Position numbers and translations under genes: made by a program. Below, in pieces: positions 35,500 through 44,279 of a DNA stretch of 64,000 nucleotides (its first letter is position 1; the number at the start of each line of letters is the position of its first letter). Where the stretch lies: the NCBI GenBank assembly GCA_016235555.1, contig JACRKC010000082.1, positions 1 to 64,000 of the forward strand, written 5' to 3'. Under the pieces are notes generated by a model that did no database searches, had not been told where the DNA came from, and worked only from the letters and a program-made list of their open reading frames with translations. This DNA is from Verrucomicrobiota bacterium (GTDB lineage Bacteria > Verrucomicrobiota > Verrucomicrobiia > Opitutales > Opitutaceae).

Positions 35500-35666
35500 C
35501 AAGTGAAACGCGTGAGCAGCGTGAGCCCGATCACGCACGCGACAAACCACGCGAGCACGAACCAGTAGACGCCGCGCCACGTGCGGAAGGCGGGCACGCC
35601 GGGGGATTCGTCAGGTTCTGAGGTGGAGCGCTTTGACCTCAACGCGCTTTTTTCCGGTTCGCTCAT
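35499..35666 (-). CDS. Small single-span membrane protein coupled to the symporter
   Basis: 55 residues: a soluble N-terminus, then FRTWRGVYWFVLAWFVACVI, one membrane span, and a short tail ending LLTRFT. The stop shares bases with the symporter start (TGATG), so it is probably a small accessory subunit, as small partner proteins accompany some SSS transporters. Residues 6-16 (KSALRSKRSTS) are translated from one arm of a REP pair, and the ATG lies in the spacer of that pair. The gene is below usual ORF length cutoffs. Confidence 0.65.
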   Translation of the reverse strand: MSEPEKSALRSKRSTSEPDESPGVPAFRTWRGVYWFVLAWFVACVIGLTLLTRFT

Positions 35667-35700
35667 GCTGAAAGCGCGTTGGGGTCAACGCGCTCCACCC
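35621..35700. repeat. REPIN, GGTGGAG family, across the start of a small gene
   Basis: Arms AGGTGGAGCGCTTTGACC and its inverted partner GGGTCAACGCGCTCCACC. Same family as 5505 and 59067. Confidence 0.85.
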
Positions 35701-35724
35701 ACGGAGCTGGCAGTCGACGGCACA

Positions 35725-38340
35725 TCATTTCCCGAGCGAAACGAGATTCGCAAAGAGCCGGTAAGCGCCGGGCACGCCGGCGGGCAACTGGCGGAAGAAC
35801 GCGATCCCGGTGTAGACGTAATAGCCCTTGCCGTGCTGCGCGACGAGGAGGCTGCTGTCGGGTTGTTTCTCGCCGGGGTCGCTCATGGCGAGGATGGTCT
35901 GGAAGCGCTCCTTGTCCCACGCGCTCGGGAAATACGCGCCGCGCTCCTGCACCCAGCCGTCGAAGTCGGCCGGGCCGATCTTGTTCGGCAGGTTGAGCGC
36001 GGGGTGACCGGACGCGACGAAGGTCACGGGCGCGGTCTCGTCGGTCACGCGCAACGCCGGGGCGTTACCGTTGATTGAGAGTTCGTAGGGAGCGAGCGGG
36101 CCGCGAAGGTTGTTCGAGGGGCGGTTGTATTGCGCGATCACGGTGCCGCCGGCTTCGACCCACGCGAAGAGGCCGGGGAGATTCTTTTCGAGATCGCGGC
36201 GCTCGTTGAACGCGCGCACGCCGATCACGACGGCATCGAGGCCGGCGAGTTTTTCGGGCGTGAGGTCGGCCCCGGTGAGCGGGCGCACGGTGTAGCCGAG
36301 TTGTTCGAGATTCTCGGCGGTGTTGTCGCCCGCGCCGGGGAGGTAGCCGACGGCTTTGCCGCGGATCGCGAAATCGCACGCGGTCACCTTGAGCCGCGCG
36401 GGCGGCTGCAGGAGCTGCACGGGGAGATGCGCGTAACTGAACATCGAGCGGCCGGTGTGGTAAGTGGCGCCGCCGATCTCCGCGCTGGCCGCGAGCGCGC
36501 CGCGCGCGGTCTGCGCCGGGGCGGTGACGGTGAAGGTCACGCGCGCCTTGTCGCCGACCTTCGCAAGGGTGAACGGCTGCGCGGCGGGCGAAATCTTCCA
36601 GCCGGCCGGGCCGGTGAGGCGCACGGTGCCGGCGCTGCCGGCGCGGGCCGCCGTGATTTCGACGATGGTGGTCTTGGTGGCGCCGAGGTGGAAGAGCTCC
36701 GTCTCGTAGGGAAACCCGAGCGACACCGGCGGGATCACGGTGAGCTTGCGCTTCTGCTGTGCGGCGGGCGCGCCGGCGACAATTTGCACGGGCTCGGTGG
36801 CGACGACGAGGGTCTGTCCGCCGACGGAGAACACGAATTCGACGGGAAACGCAGGCGGGTTTTCCGCGAGCCCGATCAGCTTCGACTCATCGACGCGGAA
36901 CAGGCCGGGCGCGGCTTCCTCGCGCAGCCAGTAGGGCTGGCTGATGGGCGTGCGCGCCGGAAGTGTCGTCGAGGCTTCGCGGACGAGCGGCTGCCCGGGC
37001 GTGAGCGCGGCATCGATTTTTTCGCCGCCCTTCGACGACGGGTAACGCACGGTCACGAGCTTCAGCGGCTCTTTCGCCTTCACGGTCGCGGTGTGGCGGA
37101 GCTTGAGCGTCTCGCCGGGCACGGCTTCGGCCGCGGCCACCGTCGTCTCGAGGTCGAGCCCGAGGCACGCCTGCAAAATCCGGTCGAGCTGCGCGCGCTT
37201 GTCGGCGACGACCGGATCGGTCGGGAGCGTGGCGAGCTTCGCGCGGATCGCGAGGAGCGCGGGCACGCTGGCGGCAGGATCGTCGAGTTTGAAATTGGCC
37301 GCGGCTTCGTCGGCGAGCTTTGCGACGTCGGCCCCGCCGGGGAAACGCGCGAACGTCGTGTCGAGCCCGCCGAACAGATCGCCGTCCGACGGATCACCAG
37401 CGATGAGATTGAAAGTGGCCGTGCCGCCGCCACCGCCAGTGCCGAACGCGCCGCCGCCGCCGGCCGCGCCGAAATTGAGCCCGAATTGGGTCTTGTGCAT
37501 GCTGCGGCTGCGCGAGGCGATGTTGCCGAGGCTCTCGCCCGTCGCGGGATCCTCGGTCGGCATCTCGAAGCGGACCGCACCGGCCGCCGGCGGCTCCGCC
37601 GCGGGCGCGCCGCCACCGCGACCACCCCGGCCGCCACCGCCGCGGCCGATGATGCGCTTCGGCTGCCACGGCTTGAGGCCATCGGCAAAGTGCTCGGGGT
37701 ATTTCGTCGGATCGCCGGCAAGCTTGAAGGCCTCGATCGCGAGCACGGCGGAGGCGACGTGCTGGCCGTGCTGGCCCGGCGTTTGCACCGGGCTCATGCC
37801 GGCGAAGACGACATCCGGCCGGTAGAGACGGTAGACGCGCACGACGTCGCCGAGGACTTTCTCGTGCTCCCAGAGGCGCAGCGCCTCGTTCACGTCCTTG
37901 GAGAAACCGTAGTCGAGCGCGCGGGTGAAATACTGCCGGCCGCCATCGGCGCGGCGCGCGGCGAGCAGCTCGTGGGTGCGCGCGAGGCCGAGCTTCTCGC
38001 CAAACTCGGGGCCGATCTCGTTCTGCCCGCCATCGCCGCGCGTGAGCGAAAGGTAGGCGGTGCGATAGCCGCGACCGCGGGCGAGCTGCGCGAGGAGGGC
38101 GTTGTTCTCGTCGTCGGGATGCGCGGCGACGTAGAGCACGGAGGCGACCGTGGCGAAGCTCTTGAGCTCGGCCTGGATCGCGCGGGGCGTCTCGGGGATG
38201 TAGTCGGTGGCGCGGGCGAACGGGGCGAGAGCGAGGAGCGCAGCGAGGTAGGGCGGGTTATCCCTAACCCGCCGCTTCAGCACGTTGGCCAACCGTTGCG
38301 GCGCGTTAAGGATAACGCGCCCTACCTTCGTGGCACGCAT
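35725..38340 (-). CDS. Large exported PIG-L/LmbE-family deacetylase
   Basis: 871 residues. A PIG-L domain occupies about 50-330 with AHPDDENNALLAQL, RGDGGQNEIGPEFG and the distal QTPGQHGQHVASAV. It is followed by a Gly-rich segment (about 330-350) and a C-terminal half with Ig-like strands and a glutamine-amidotransferase-like fold (VVIGVRAFNERRDLEK). The ATG at 38340 overlaps the stop of the DUF2911 gene (TGATG). The first 35 residues (VGRVILNAPQRLANVLKRR...) are translated from a REP pair, placed before the signal core YLAALLALAPFARA. Probably acts on N-acetylated sugars outside the cytoplasm. Confidence 0.82.
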   Translation of the reverse strand: MRATKVGRVILNAPQRLANVLKRRVRDNPPYLAALLALAPFARATDYIPETPRAIQAELKSFATVASVLYVAAHPDDENNALLAQLARGRGYRTAYLSLTRGDGGQNEIGPEFGEKLGLARTHELLAARRADGGRQYFTRALDYGFSKDVNEALRLWEHEKVLGDVVRVYRLYRPDVVFAGMSPVQTPGQHGQHVASAVLAIEAFKLAGDPTKYPEHFADGLKPWQPKRIIGRGGGGRGGRGGGAPAAEPPAAGAVRFEMPTEDPATGESLGNIASRSRSMHKTQFGLNFGAAGGGGAFGTGGGGGTATFNLIAGDPSDGDLFGGLDTTFARFPGGADVAKLADEAAANFKLDDPAASVPALLAIRAKLATLPTDPVVADKRAQLDRILQACLGLDLETTVAAAEAVPGETLKLRHTATVKAKEPLKLVTVRYPSSKGGEKIDAALTPGQPLVREASTTLPARTPISQPYWLREEAAPGLFRVDESKLIGLAENPPAFPVEFVFSVGGQTLVVATEPVQIVAGAPAAQQKRKLTVIPPVSLGFPYETELFHLGATKTTIVEITAARAGSAGTVRLTGPAGWKISPAAQPFTLAKVGDKARVTFTVTAPAQTARGALAASAEIGGATYHTGRSMFSYAHLPVQLLQPPARLKVTACDFAIRGKAVGYLPGAGDNTAENLEQLGYTVRPLTGADLTPEKLAGLDAVVIGVRAFNERRDLEKNLPGLFAWVEAGGTVIAQYNRPSNNLRGPLAPYELSINGNAPALRVTDETAPVTFVASGHPALNLPNKIGPADFDGWVQERGAYFPSAWDKERFQTILAMSDPGEKQPDSSLLVAQHGKGYYVYTGIAFFRQLPAGVPGAYRLFANLVSLGK
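38247..38326. repeat. REPIN, GTAGGGCG-GTTA family, in the signal-peptide coding region
   Basis: Arm GGTAGGGCGGGTTATCCCTA at the left, inverted TAAGGATAACGCGCCCTACC at the right. Same family as 40923. Confidence 0.85.
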
Positions 38341-39215
38341 CACTTCAGGCTCGCGATCAGCCCCTCGTTGAGGCGCACGTATTCGTCCTGCAGCGGACCT
38401 GGCTTGTCCTTCTTGGCCATCTCGATCGACTTCTGTGCGGTGGCGATCGCCCCGGCTTTGTCGCCCATGGCCGCTTGAATCTTCGCCTTGCGGTAGACGA
38501 TGTAGTAGCCGGAAGGTGTGGCCGCGATGGCGGCGTCGGCCCACGCGAGCGCTTTCTTCAGGTCGAGGTTGTGGTCGAGGTAGAACATCGCGGCCTGCAG
38601 GTAGGGTTTCTTTTCCGCGTTGGAGGCCATCAGCGTTTCGATCTGCGGGACGAGGTCCTTCACGACATCGACCTCGATCGGCACGGCGACGAAGGTGCTT
38701 TCCCAGACGATGTTCATCACGGCGGACTCGTCGCGGATGTTGTTGAGATCGATCAGCAGCGTCTCGACCTCGAAGCCGAGGTTGCCGGCCTTCACGGTCA
38801 CGCGGGCGACGTCATCCTTTGGGTCGTAGCGGTAGGAACCCCACTGGTTGTTGGCGGTGCTGAGGATCACGGTCCACTCCTCCTGGCCGACTTTGGCGAA
38901 GAGGGCGTATTTGCCGGCGGGCACGGACTTGCCGCCGAAGCGCACCGGCGTGCTGAACGAGACGGTCGTGGCGTTGTTGGCGCCCGCGCGCCAGGTCTCA
39001 CCCCAGGCGACGAGGCCGCCGAAGACTTTCCGGCCCTTCATGCCGGGACGCGAGTAGACAATCTCGATGTCGGTGAGGCCGACGCGCTGTTTGAGCGTGG
39101 CGGTCGGGCTCGGCGCCGGGAAGTCGACCTTGGGCGCGGGTGACTGGGCAAACGCGCTGGCGGCGACGAGGCCGGCCAGCGCGAGGGAGGTGCAGCGGGA
39201 ACGGAACAGGTTCAT
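38340..39215 (-). CDS. DUF2911 protein with helical C-terminal region
   Basis: 291 residues with a signal peptide (ending ASAFAQ). The DUF2911 domain spans about 30-180 (IEIVYSRPGMKGRKVFGGLV, WRAGANNATTVSF, VPAGKYALFAK), followed by TPR-like helices (KKALAWADAAIAATPSGYY). First of a coupled pair with the large PIG-L gene. Function of DUF2911 is unknown; a periplasmic beta-sandwich is likely. Confidence 0.85.
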   Translation of the reverse strand: MNLFRSRCTSLALAGLVAASAFAQSPAPKVDFPAPSPTATLKQRVGLTDIEIVYSRPGMKGRKVFGGLVAWGETWRAGANNATTVSFSTPVRFGGKSVPAGKYALFAKVGQEEWTVILSTANNQWGSYRYDPKDDVARVTVKAGNLGFEVETLLIDLNNIRDESAVMNIVWESTFVAVPIEVDVVKDLVPQIETLMASNAEKKPYLQAAMFYLDHNLDLKKALAWADAAIAATPSGYYIVYRKAKIQAAMGDKAGAIATAQKSIEMAKKDKPGPLQDEYVRLNEGLIASLK

Positions 39216-39239
39216 GGGAGAGGGGCGTGGCGCGTTGAG

Positions 39240-39848
39240 TTATTTCTGGAGCGTAAAGGGCAGCGAGAACTTGGTTTTCTCCCACGCGATGGTGAGCTTG
39301 CCGCCGAGATTCGCGCCATCGGGCACGATCGTCAGCGTGAGCTGATCGACGGAGTTTTCGAGCGACTCCTTGGTGAGATCGAAACGGGCGGCGTCCTTGG
39401 TCTCGTCGACCGGAATGCCCCACTTGCCGACGCGGGTGCTGAAGGCGAGTTTCGAGACGCCGGACTCGGACGCGACGATGTAGAGCGTGTAGGCGCCGGC
39501 GGGCAGGGTCTTGCCGGCGACGGTGATGGGCAGCTCGGTGAGGAGCGTGGTGGCTTCGTCGGCGCCGAGGCGGTCGGCCTTGTCCCACTTCACGAGTTCG
39601 CCCCAGATCTTGCGCGGCTCGCCTTTGCCACCGCGGGCGGAATACGGGCGGCCGTAGGTGATCGTGACGCGCGGCCCGCCGCGGCCGCCGAGGACGGCGC
39701 TGATGGTTTCGTGGGGGCTGGTGCGGCCGCCGGGGCCCTTGGCGGCTTTCTTGGGAGCATCACCCGCGGGCGGCTGGGCGAGGAGCGGAAGCGCGGCCGC
39801 GAGGCCGGCGCACACGGCGAGGGTGGAGAGGAGGGAGCGACGATTCAT
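39240..39848 (-). CDS. DUF2911 protein
   Basis: 202 residues. Signal peptide MNRRSLLSTLAVCAGLAAAL; the domain shows ITYGRPYSARGGKGEPRKIW, RLGADEATTLLTELPI and LPAGAYTLYIVAS. A paralogue of the downstream gene, 24 bp away, without the helical tail. The ATG at 39848 fits the signal; upstream residues are low-complexity. Confidence 0.85.
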   Translation of the reverse strand: MNRRSLLSTLAVCAGLAAALPLLAQPPAGDAPKKAAKGPGGRTSPHETISAVLGGRGGPRVTITYGRPYSARGGKGEPRKIWGELVKWDKADRLGADEATTLLTELPITVAGKTLPAGAYTLYIVASESGVSKLAFSTRVGKWGIPVDETKDAARFDLTKESLENSVDQLTLTIVPDGANLGGKLTIAWEKTKFSLPFTLQK

Positions 39849-40026
39849 GACGGATCCTGTTTTCGGGTTGGGGTTGAAGGCGGAGCGGTGAAGGTGCAGC
39901 GCCAGCCGGAGCGAGACGCGCATCCGCCACTTTCGTTGCGCCACGCCGGGCGTCAAGGACGGGGGCGATTTCGTCGACGAACCCACACCGGTCGGCGCCG
40001 AAAGGACCGCCCCGCGCCACGGGCGC

Positions 40027-41853
40027 TCACCGCCCGATCACAAACGTCTGCTCAACCGGCGCCGCCGCCTGCCGCGCGGGTCCGGCGGCACGACCGGGCT
40101 GCCAAGCCACGATGGTCACGCGGACCGGGAATTTCGCCCGTGGCGGAATCGGCGTGAAGCGCAGCGCCTCGCCGTCCGCATCGAGCTCGGCCGGCCCCTC
40201 GCGCACGTAGAAATAGACCTTCGCCTCCGGGCCGGCACTCGAGGTCGCGCGCAGGGCGAGTGAATTTGCCCCCGCCTTTTGGTCGGGAATCGCGTCAAAG
40301 GCGATCCGCTGCTCCGCGCCGGCCGTGTGGCGCGGGAGTTTCAGCACGGCTTGTTGCACGGTGCTCTTGCAGGCGGCATCGCCCGGATGCCACGCGCAGA
40401 GCCAGATGTCGCCACCGAACTGGCCGCCGCGCACCGAGGCGCGGTTGTAGGCGACGCGAAACGTGTGCGCATCCAGCTGCACGACCGGACCCGTGAGGCG
40501 CGCGAGGCGAACCGGGCCGGGGGCGTGCGCGTCCGCCGCCGCGGTCGTCGGCGTCACCACCGTCGGTGGCGGCGGTTTGTCCTTGGCCGCGAGACGCGGT
40601 TTGGGCGGCAGTGGCGCGATGAAGTCGGCGTCGAGTTCGAACGTCACGCCGTCGGCGAGCGGCTCGAATTTCAATTCGACGCCCGCATGACCGGAGGAGA
40701 TCGGCACGAACTCGCTTGCCTGGCGGAAACTCACCTGCTGCGTCCGCTTCCCGCGCATGCGTGTGTAGTAGGCCTCGGTCGCGCGCGCCATCTCCTCGTC
40801 GAAACACCAGAACGCTTCCTCCGTCTCCACAAAATCCGCGACCCGAGAAAAACGTTCGCGCAACGGCTCGTCGCCCCGCCACCGATCGACGAGCCAGTCT
40901 TGGGCGGGATCGATCTGCCGAAGGTAGGGCGCGTTGTCCTCAACGCGCCGCGCGGATTCGGACGCGCTGAACGGCGCTTTCGGGACAACGCGCCCGACCT
41001 CCGGCAGCCGGAACTGCGCGGCTTTGCGGATGAAGAGCGCGAGAAATTCCACCAACTCGTCCGAGGCGTCGAAATGTCCGCGCCCGACATCGGCGAGCAG
41101 CGCCAGCGGTGCGGCGGGATGCGCGGCCTTGAATCGCAGCAGCGGGTCCAGCCGCGCTTCCCACCATTCGGCTTCGCTCATCACCATGAGCCCTGGCACG
41201 CCGTCGATCGTGCGCGCGCCCCAGTCGGGATTCGGCCGGCCGCTGCCGGTGAGATCGGTCTGCGGCACATCGCCCTTGACCGAGACGACGGCGAGCGTGC
41301 GATCGGGATTCCACGCGGCAAAATTCCACGGGTAGGACGCACACGCCGAATGCCCGATGGGGACGACCGGCGCGGTGGCGAGCTCGGCGTAGCCCGACTC
41401 TTCGGCCAGCGCGCGCAGCATCGCGTCGAAGTGCCCGCCCGCGCCGCGGTCGAACTGAAAAACCGGATCGAAGACCGGCGCGATGAACACCTCGGCGATC
41501 CCGAGCGACGCGAGCGTGCGGCGCAGCGCGATGTGTTCGAGGATGCCTTCCTCGAGCAGGTTGTTCTGGCCGATGACGACGGCGCGGACGTGCGTGCAAT
41601 CGGGCGGAATCCACAGGAACGCCCGACCGGCGCCCATCGGCACGGACCATTGCCACTCGGCGGCGGACAGCGAAACGACCGCCGCTAACCCGAGCGTGAA
41701 GAAGCGCAGTCGAAAAAACGAAGCCGCAAGACGCGAGACCAGGTAGCCGCCGAGGTGACGAGGCGGGCGCACGTCCCTCGCGCTCATACCGGCCTCCTCA
41801 CGTCGGCCGCTACCAAGGATCGGCCATCGCATCTCGGGCGGCGTTGAGATCAT
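40027..41853 (-). CDS. Exported alpha/beta-hydrolase-like protein with two in-frame REPINs
   Basis: 608 residues from the ATG at 41853, which overlaps the GH127 stop (ATGA). A nucleophile-elbow-like GHSAC (PVVPIGHSACASYPW) and HFDASDELVEFLAL suggest an alpha/beta-hydrolase fold in the first 290 residues; the rest is strand-rich, with a Pro-rich linker (KDKPPPPTVVTP). Two REP pairs are translated in frame: residues about 14-37, just before the signal core (FFTLGLAAVVSLSAA), and residues 285-310 (VGRVVPKAPFSASESARRVE). An internal ATG at 41787 lies in the first repeat. Exact function unknown; an esterase on sugars is plausible in this locus. Confidence 0.7.
   Translation of the reverse strand: MISTPPEMRWPILGSGRREEAGMSARDVRPPRHLGGYLVSRLAASFFRLRFFTLGLAAVVSLSAAEWQWSVPMGAGRAFLWIPPDCTHVRAVVIGQNNLLEEGILEHIALRRTLASLGIAEVFIAPVFDPVFQFDRGAGGHFDAMLRALAEESGYAELATAPVVPIGHSACASYPWNFAAWNPDRTLAVVSVKGDVPQTDLTGSGRPNPDWGARTIDGVPGLMVMSEAEWWEARLDPLLRFKAAHPAAPLALLADVGRGHFDASDELVEFLALFIRKAAQFRLPEVGRVVPKAPFSASESARRVEDNAPYLRQIDPAQDWLVDRWRGDEPLRERFSRVADFVETEEAFWCFDEEMARATEAYYTRMRGKRTQQVSFRQASEFVPISSGHAGVELKFEPLADGVTFELDADFIAPLPPKPRLAAKDKPPPPTVVTPTTAAADAHAPGPVRLARLTGPVVQLDAHTFRVAYNRASVRGGQFGGDIWLCAWHPGDAACKSTVQQAVLKLPRHTAGAEQRIAFDAIPDQKAGANSLALRATSSAGPEAKVYFYVREGPAELDADGEALRFTPIPPRAKFPVRVTIVAWQPGRAAGPARQAAAPVEQTFVIGR
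40923..40999. repeat. REPIN, GTAGGGCG-GTT family, in frame
   Basis: Left arm GGTAGGGCGCGTTGTCCTCA, inverted right arm GGGACAACGCGCCCGACC (last bases diverged from CTACC). Same family as 38247; translated within the hydrolase-like gene. Confidence 0.8.
41743..41813. repeat. REPIN, GTAGC-GCCGA family, in frame near a gene start
   Basis: Bounded by GTAG (41743) and CTAC (41813); arms GTAGCCGCCGAGGTGACG and inverted CTCACGTCGGCCGCTAC. Confidence 0.85.
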
Positions 41854-44249
41854 CGCGGCACGCGCGACAGTTCGCAGAACGCGATGTGCGCCATGCCGTG
41901 ATCGGCGCGACCTTCGATGCGCACCGGCACGGCGGTTTTTCCGGCGAGGGCGGCCGGCGGCAGAGCATAGGTTTTGATCACCGGGTCGGTGCGGCCTGGA
42001 GGTGTCTGGGTGGACGAGCGTTCCTCCGCCACCTTCTCACCATCGATGAACACATCGAACGCGAGCTTGGCGGCGTCGACCACGCCGACGCGCAGTTGGA
42101 GCTTTTCCGCCGCAACGAGCTGCATGGTCCACGTCACGCTGCCACGCGTTGCGTCGCGGTAGAGTTTCAGCCGCGAACTGACGAGCGGGGCCGCCTCCGC
42201 CTCCACGCGGTGCGCGGTCTCGCTGTCGGCGATGCCCGCCCAAACAATATCGACCACGCTCGCCACCGCGGCACGACGGGCGGTTTCCTTCGCGCCGGCA
42301 CTCGCGAAGTGTCGTTGCCAGCCCGGTTCGTCGTAGAGCCGGAAATAAACGGTGTAGCTCTGGTCAACGATGCGTTGGAGCGGCCGGAGCGTGACATCGG
42401 CCGGCCGGCCGATGCCGCGGGTAGCGAACGTGAGCGGCCGGCCCGGCACCGGCTCGACCTGCGCGAGCAAATCCTGCGGGCCCGCGACCAGGCCCGGCGC
42501 GAGCACCAACTCCTCCGGCGCGAGCGGGACGCGGCGGCCTTTGCCGTTTTCGACCGTCTCAGTCGGACGATGTGCGGGGCTGTCGCGTCCGAGGTCGGCG
42601 GCGAGCACGAGCGGGCCGTAGGTAAACGCGACGAGTGCGGGATCATCGGGGAGCGGGTGAGCCTGCAGGCGCATCGGAAAACGCACGATCACACGATCGC
42701 CGTCGCGCCACTCGCGCGCGATCTCCAGGTAGGACGAAGGAGTCGACGGGGCCGCATGCGTGAGGCCGTTGATCGTGATGATGGGCGTGTCGCACCACGC
42801 GGGATGGCGGATCTTGAGCGCGAACGCTTGCGGCTGGAGAGCGCGGACCGTGAGGACGGTTTCGACGCTGTCCGGGAAAGTCGTTTCCTGGCGCACGGTG
42901 AGCTGCCGCTCCTTCCACGTCAGCTCGGAGGGGACGAAGAGATTCACGTAAAGCGCACGTTCGTCGTGCGCGTAGATCGTGTCGGCGTATTTCGCGTGGT
43001 TCTCCATGCCGGAGCCGGTGCAACACCAGAACGTGTGCTCGCGCGTGCCGAAGCGCTTCCGATCTCCCGGCTGGAGCGAGAGGAAATAAATGAGGCCGCC
43101 CGTGTCGGGATTTTGCGTCGCGAGGATGTGGTTGTAGAGGGCGCGCTCGTAGAAATCCATCGCCGCGGCGTCGGGCCGCCAGGTGAACAGGCGGCGCGTG
43201 AGCTTGAGCAGATTGTAGGTATTGCAGCCTTCGGCAGTCGTCATCGTGAGGTGCTGCGCCTCGGTGCCGCGCGCGAAGAAGCGCTCGGAGTCGGTGTTGC
43301 CACCCGTGAGGAAGCTGCGCTGCTGCGTGACAATCCGCCAAAAATTCTCGGCGACGGCGCGGTAGGCGGCGTGGCCGGTGAGCTCGAATTCGCGCGCGGC
43401 GCCGAGCGCCTTCGGCACCTGCGTGTTGCCGTGGAGCAGACCGCCGGGCGCGCGCGGATCGTTGGTGGCGGGACCGAGCGGATCGAGGCCGCGGCTGAGT
43501 GGTTCGAAAAACAACTGGTGGTTGAACGCCTCGGCGAGCCGCAGGTGGTCGGGGTTGCGCGTGTGGGCGTAGAGGCTGGCGAGTGCGTCGTTGATGCCGC
43601 CGTGCTCGATGCGCAGCGCGTGTTGGAGCTGCGCGGGGGTGAGCCGGTCGATGCGGAACTTCAGCCACGCGGCGAGCTTCGCGAGCACGTCGAGCGCCTG
43701 GGCATTGTGCGCGAGTTCGCCGGCGTCGATGAGCCCGGCCATCGTCTTGTGCATCGTGTAATACGGCACGCCGCCGCCCGCGTCGCCGCGTTCGAGCCGG
43801 GCGAAGCGCTCCTCGGGCAGCGGATCGACGAAGCCGGGATGCGAGACCTTCGCCGCCAGCGCGTCCTGACACTTCGCCAGCTCGGCGACCAGGTAGTCGA
43901 CGCGCCGTTGAAACTCCGGCTCGCCGCCGTGCGCCGCCATCAACGCACACGCGCTCAGGTAGTGGCCGAGCGTGTGGCCGGCGAAGTCCCAGTCGGCGCC
44001 CTCCCAGCCGCCGTAGGGCGGCACGGTCGTGGGCAGCCCGGCGTTTTTCCGGAAGTGAAAAAGAAAGCGGTCCGGGTCGAGCGAGAGCAGCCACGTGCGG
44101 TTGATCGTCTCGGCGTGCTGGAACGGGCCGCCGGTCACGCGCACCTCCGCGGGAGCGAACCATCGCACCGCAGGTGAAAACTCAGCCGCCGCAAGCGTGG
44201 TGCTCCCGGCCAGCAGCCCGACAATCGTGAGGAGAGCGGTGAATCGCAT
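41850..44249 (-). CDS. GH127-type (DUF1680) beta-L-arabinofuranosidase family enzyme
   Basis: 799 residues with a signal peptide (MRFTALLTIVGLLAGSTTLAAA). The alpha/alpha-barrel shows GHTLGHYLSACALM, AEGCNTYNLLKLTRRLF and EHTFWCCTGSGMENHAKYAD; the Cys pair and nearby Glu match the zinc/cysteine active site of GH127. A C-terminal sandwich (about 620-799) follows. Probably periplasmic, releasing L-arabinofuranose or a related sugar from glycans. First gene of a coupled pair with the hydrolase-like gene. Confidence 0.88.
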   Translation of the reverse strand: MRFTALLTIVGLLAGSTTLAAAEFSPAVRWFAPAEVRVTGGPFQHAETINRTWLLSLDPDRFLFHFRKNAGLPTTVPPYGGWEGADWDFAGHTLGHYLSACALMAAHGGEPEFQRRVDYLVAELAKCQDALAAKVSHPGFVDPLPEERFARLERGDAGGGVPYYTMHKTMAGLIDAGELAHNAQALDVLAKLAAWLKFRIDRLTPAQLQHALRIEHGGINDALASLYAHTRNPDHLRLAEAFNHQLFFEPLSRGLDPLGPATNDPRAPGGLLHGNTQVPKALGAAREFELTGHAAYRAVAENFWRIVTQQRSFLTGGNTDSERFFARGTEAQHLTMTTAEGCNTYNLLKLTRRLFTWRPDAAAMDFYERALYNHILATQNPDTGGLIYFLSLQPGDRKRFGTREHTFWCCTGSGMENHAKYADTIYAHDERALYVNLFVPSELTWKERQLTVRQETTFPDSVETVLTVRALQPQAFALKIRHPAWCDTPIITINGLTHAAPSTPSSYLEIAREWRDGDRVIVRFPMRLQAHPLPDDPALVAFTYGPLVLAADLGRDSPAHRPTETVENGKGRRVPLAPEELVLAPGLVAGPQDLLAQVEPVPGRPLTFATRGIGRPADVTLRPLQRIVDQSYTVYFRLYDEPGWQRHFASAGAKETARRAAVASVVDIVWAGIADSETAHRVEAEAAPLVSSRLKLYRDATRGSVTWTMQLVAAEKLQLRVGVVDAAKLAFDVFIDGEKVAEERSSTQTPPGRTDPVIKTYALPPAALAGKTAVPVRIEGRADHGMAHIAFCELSRVPR

Positions 44250-44279
44250 AAGCGGGCACTCGGCTGATGTCCGACGTGA

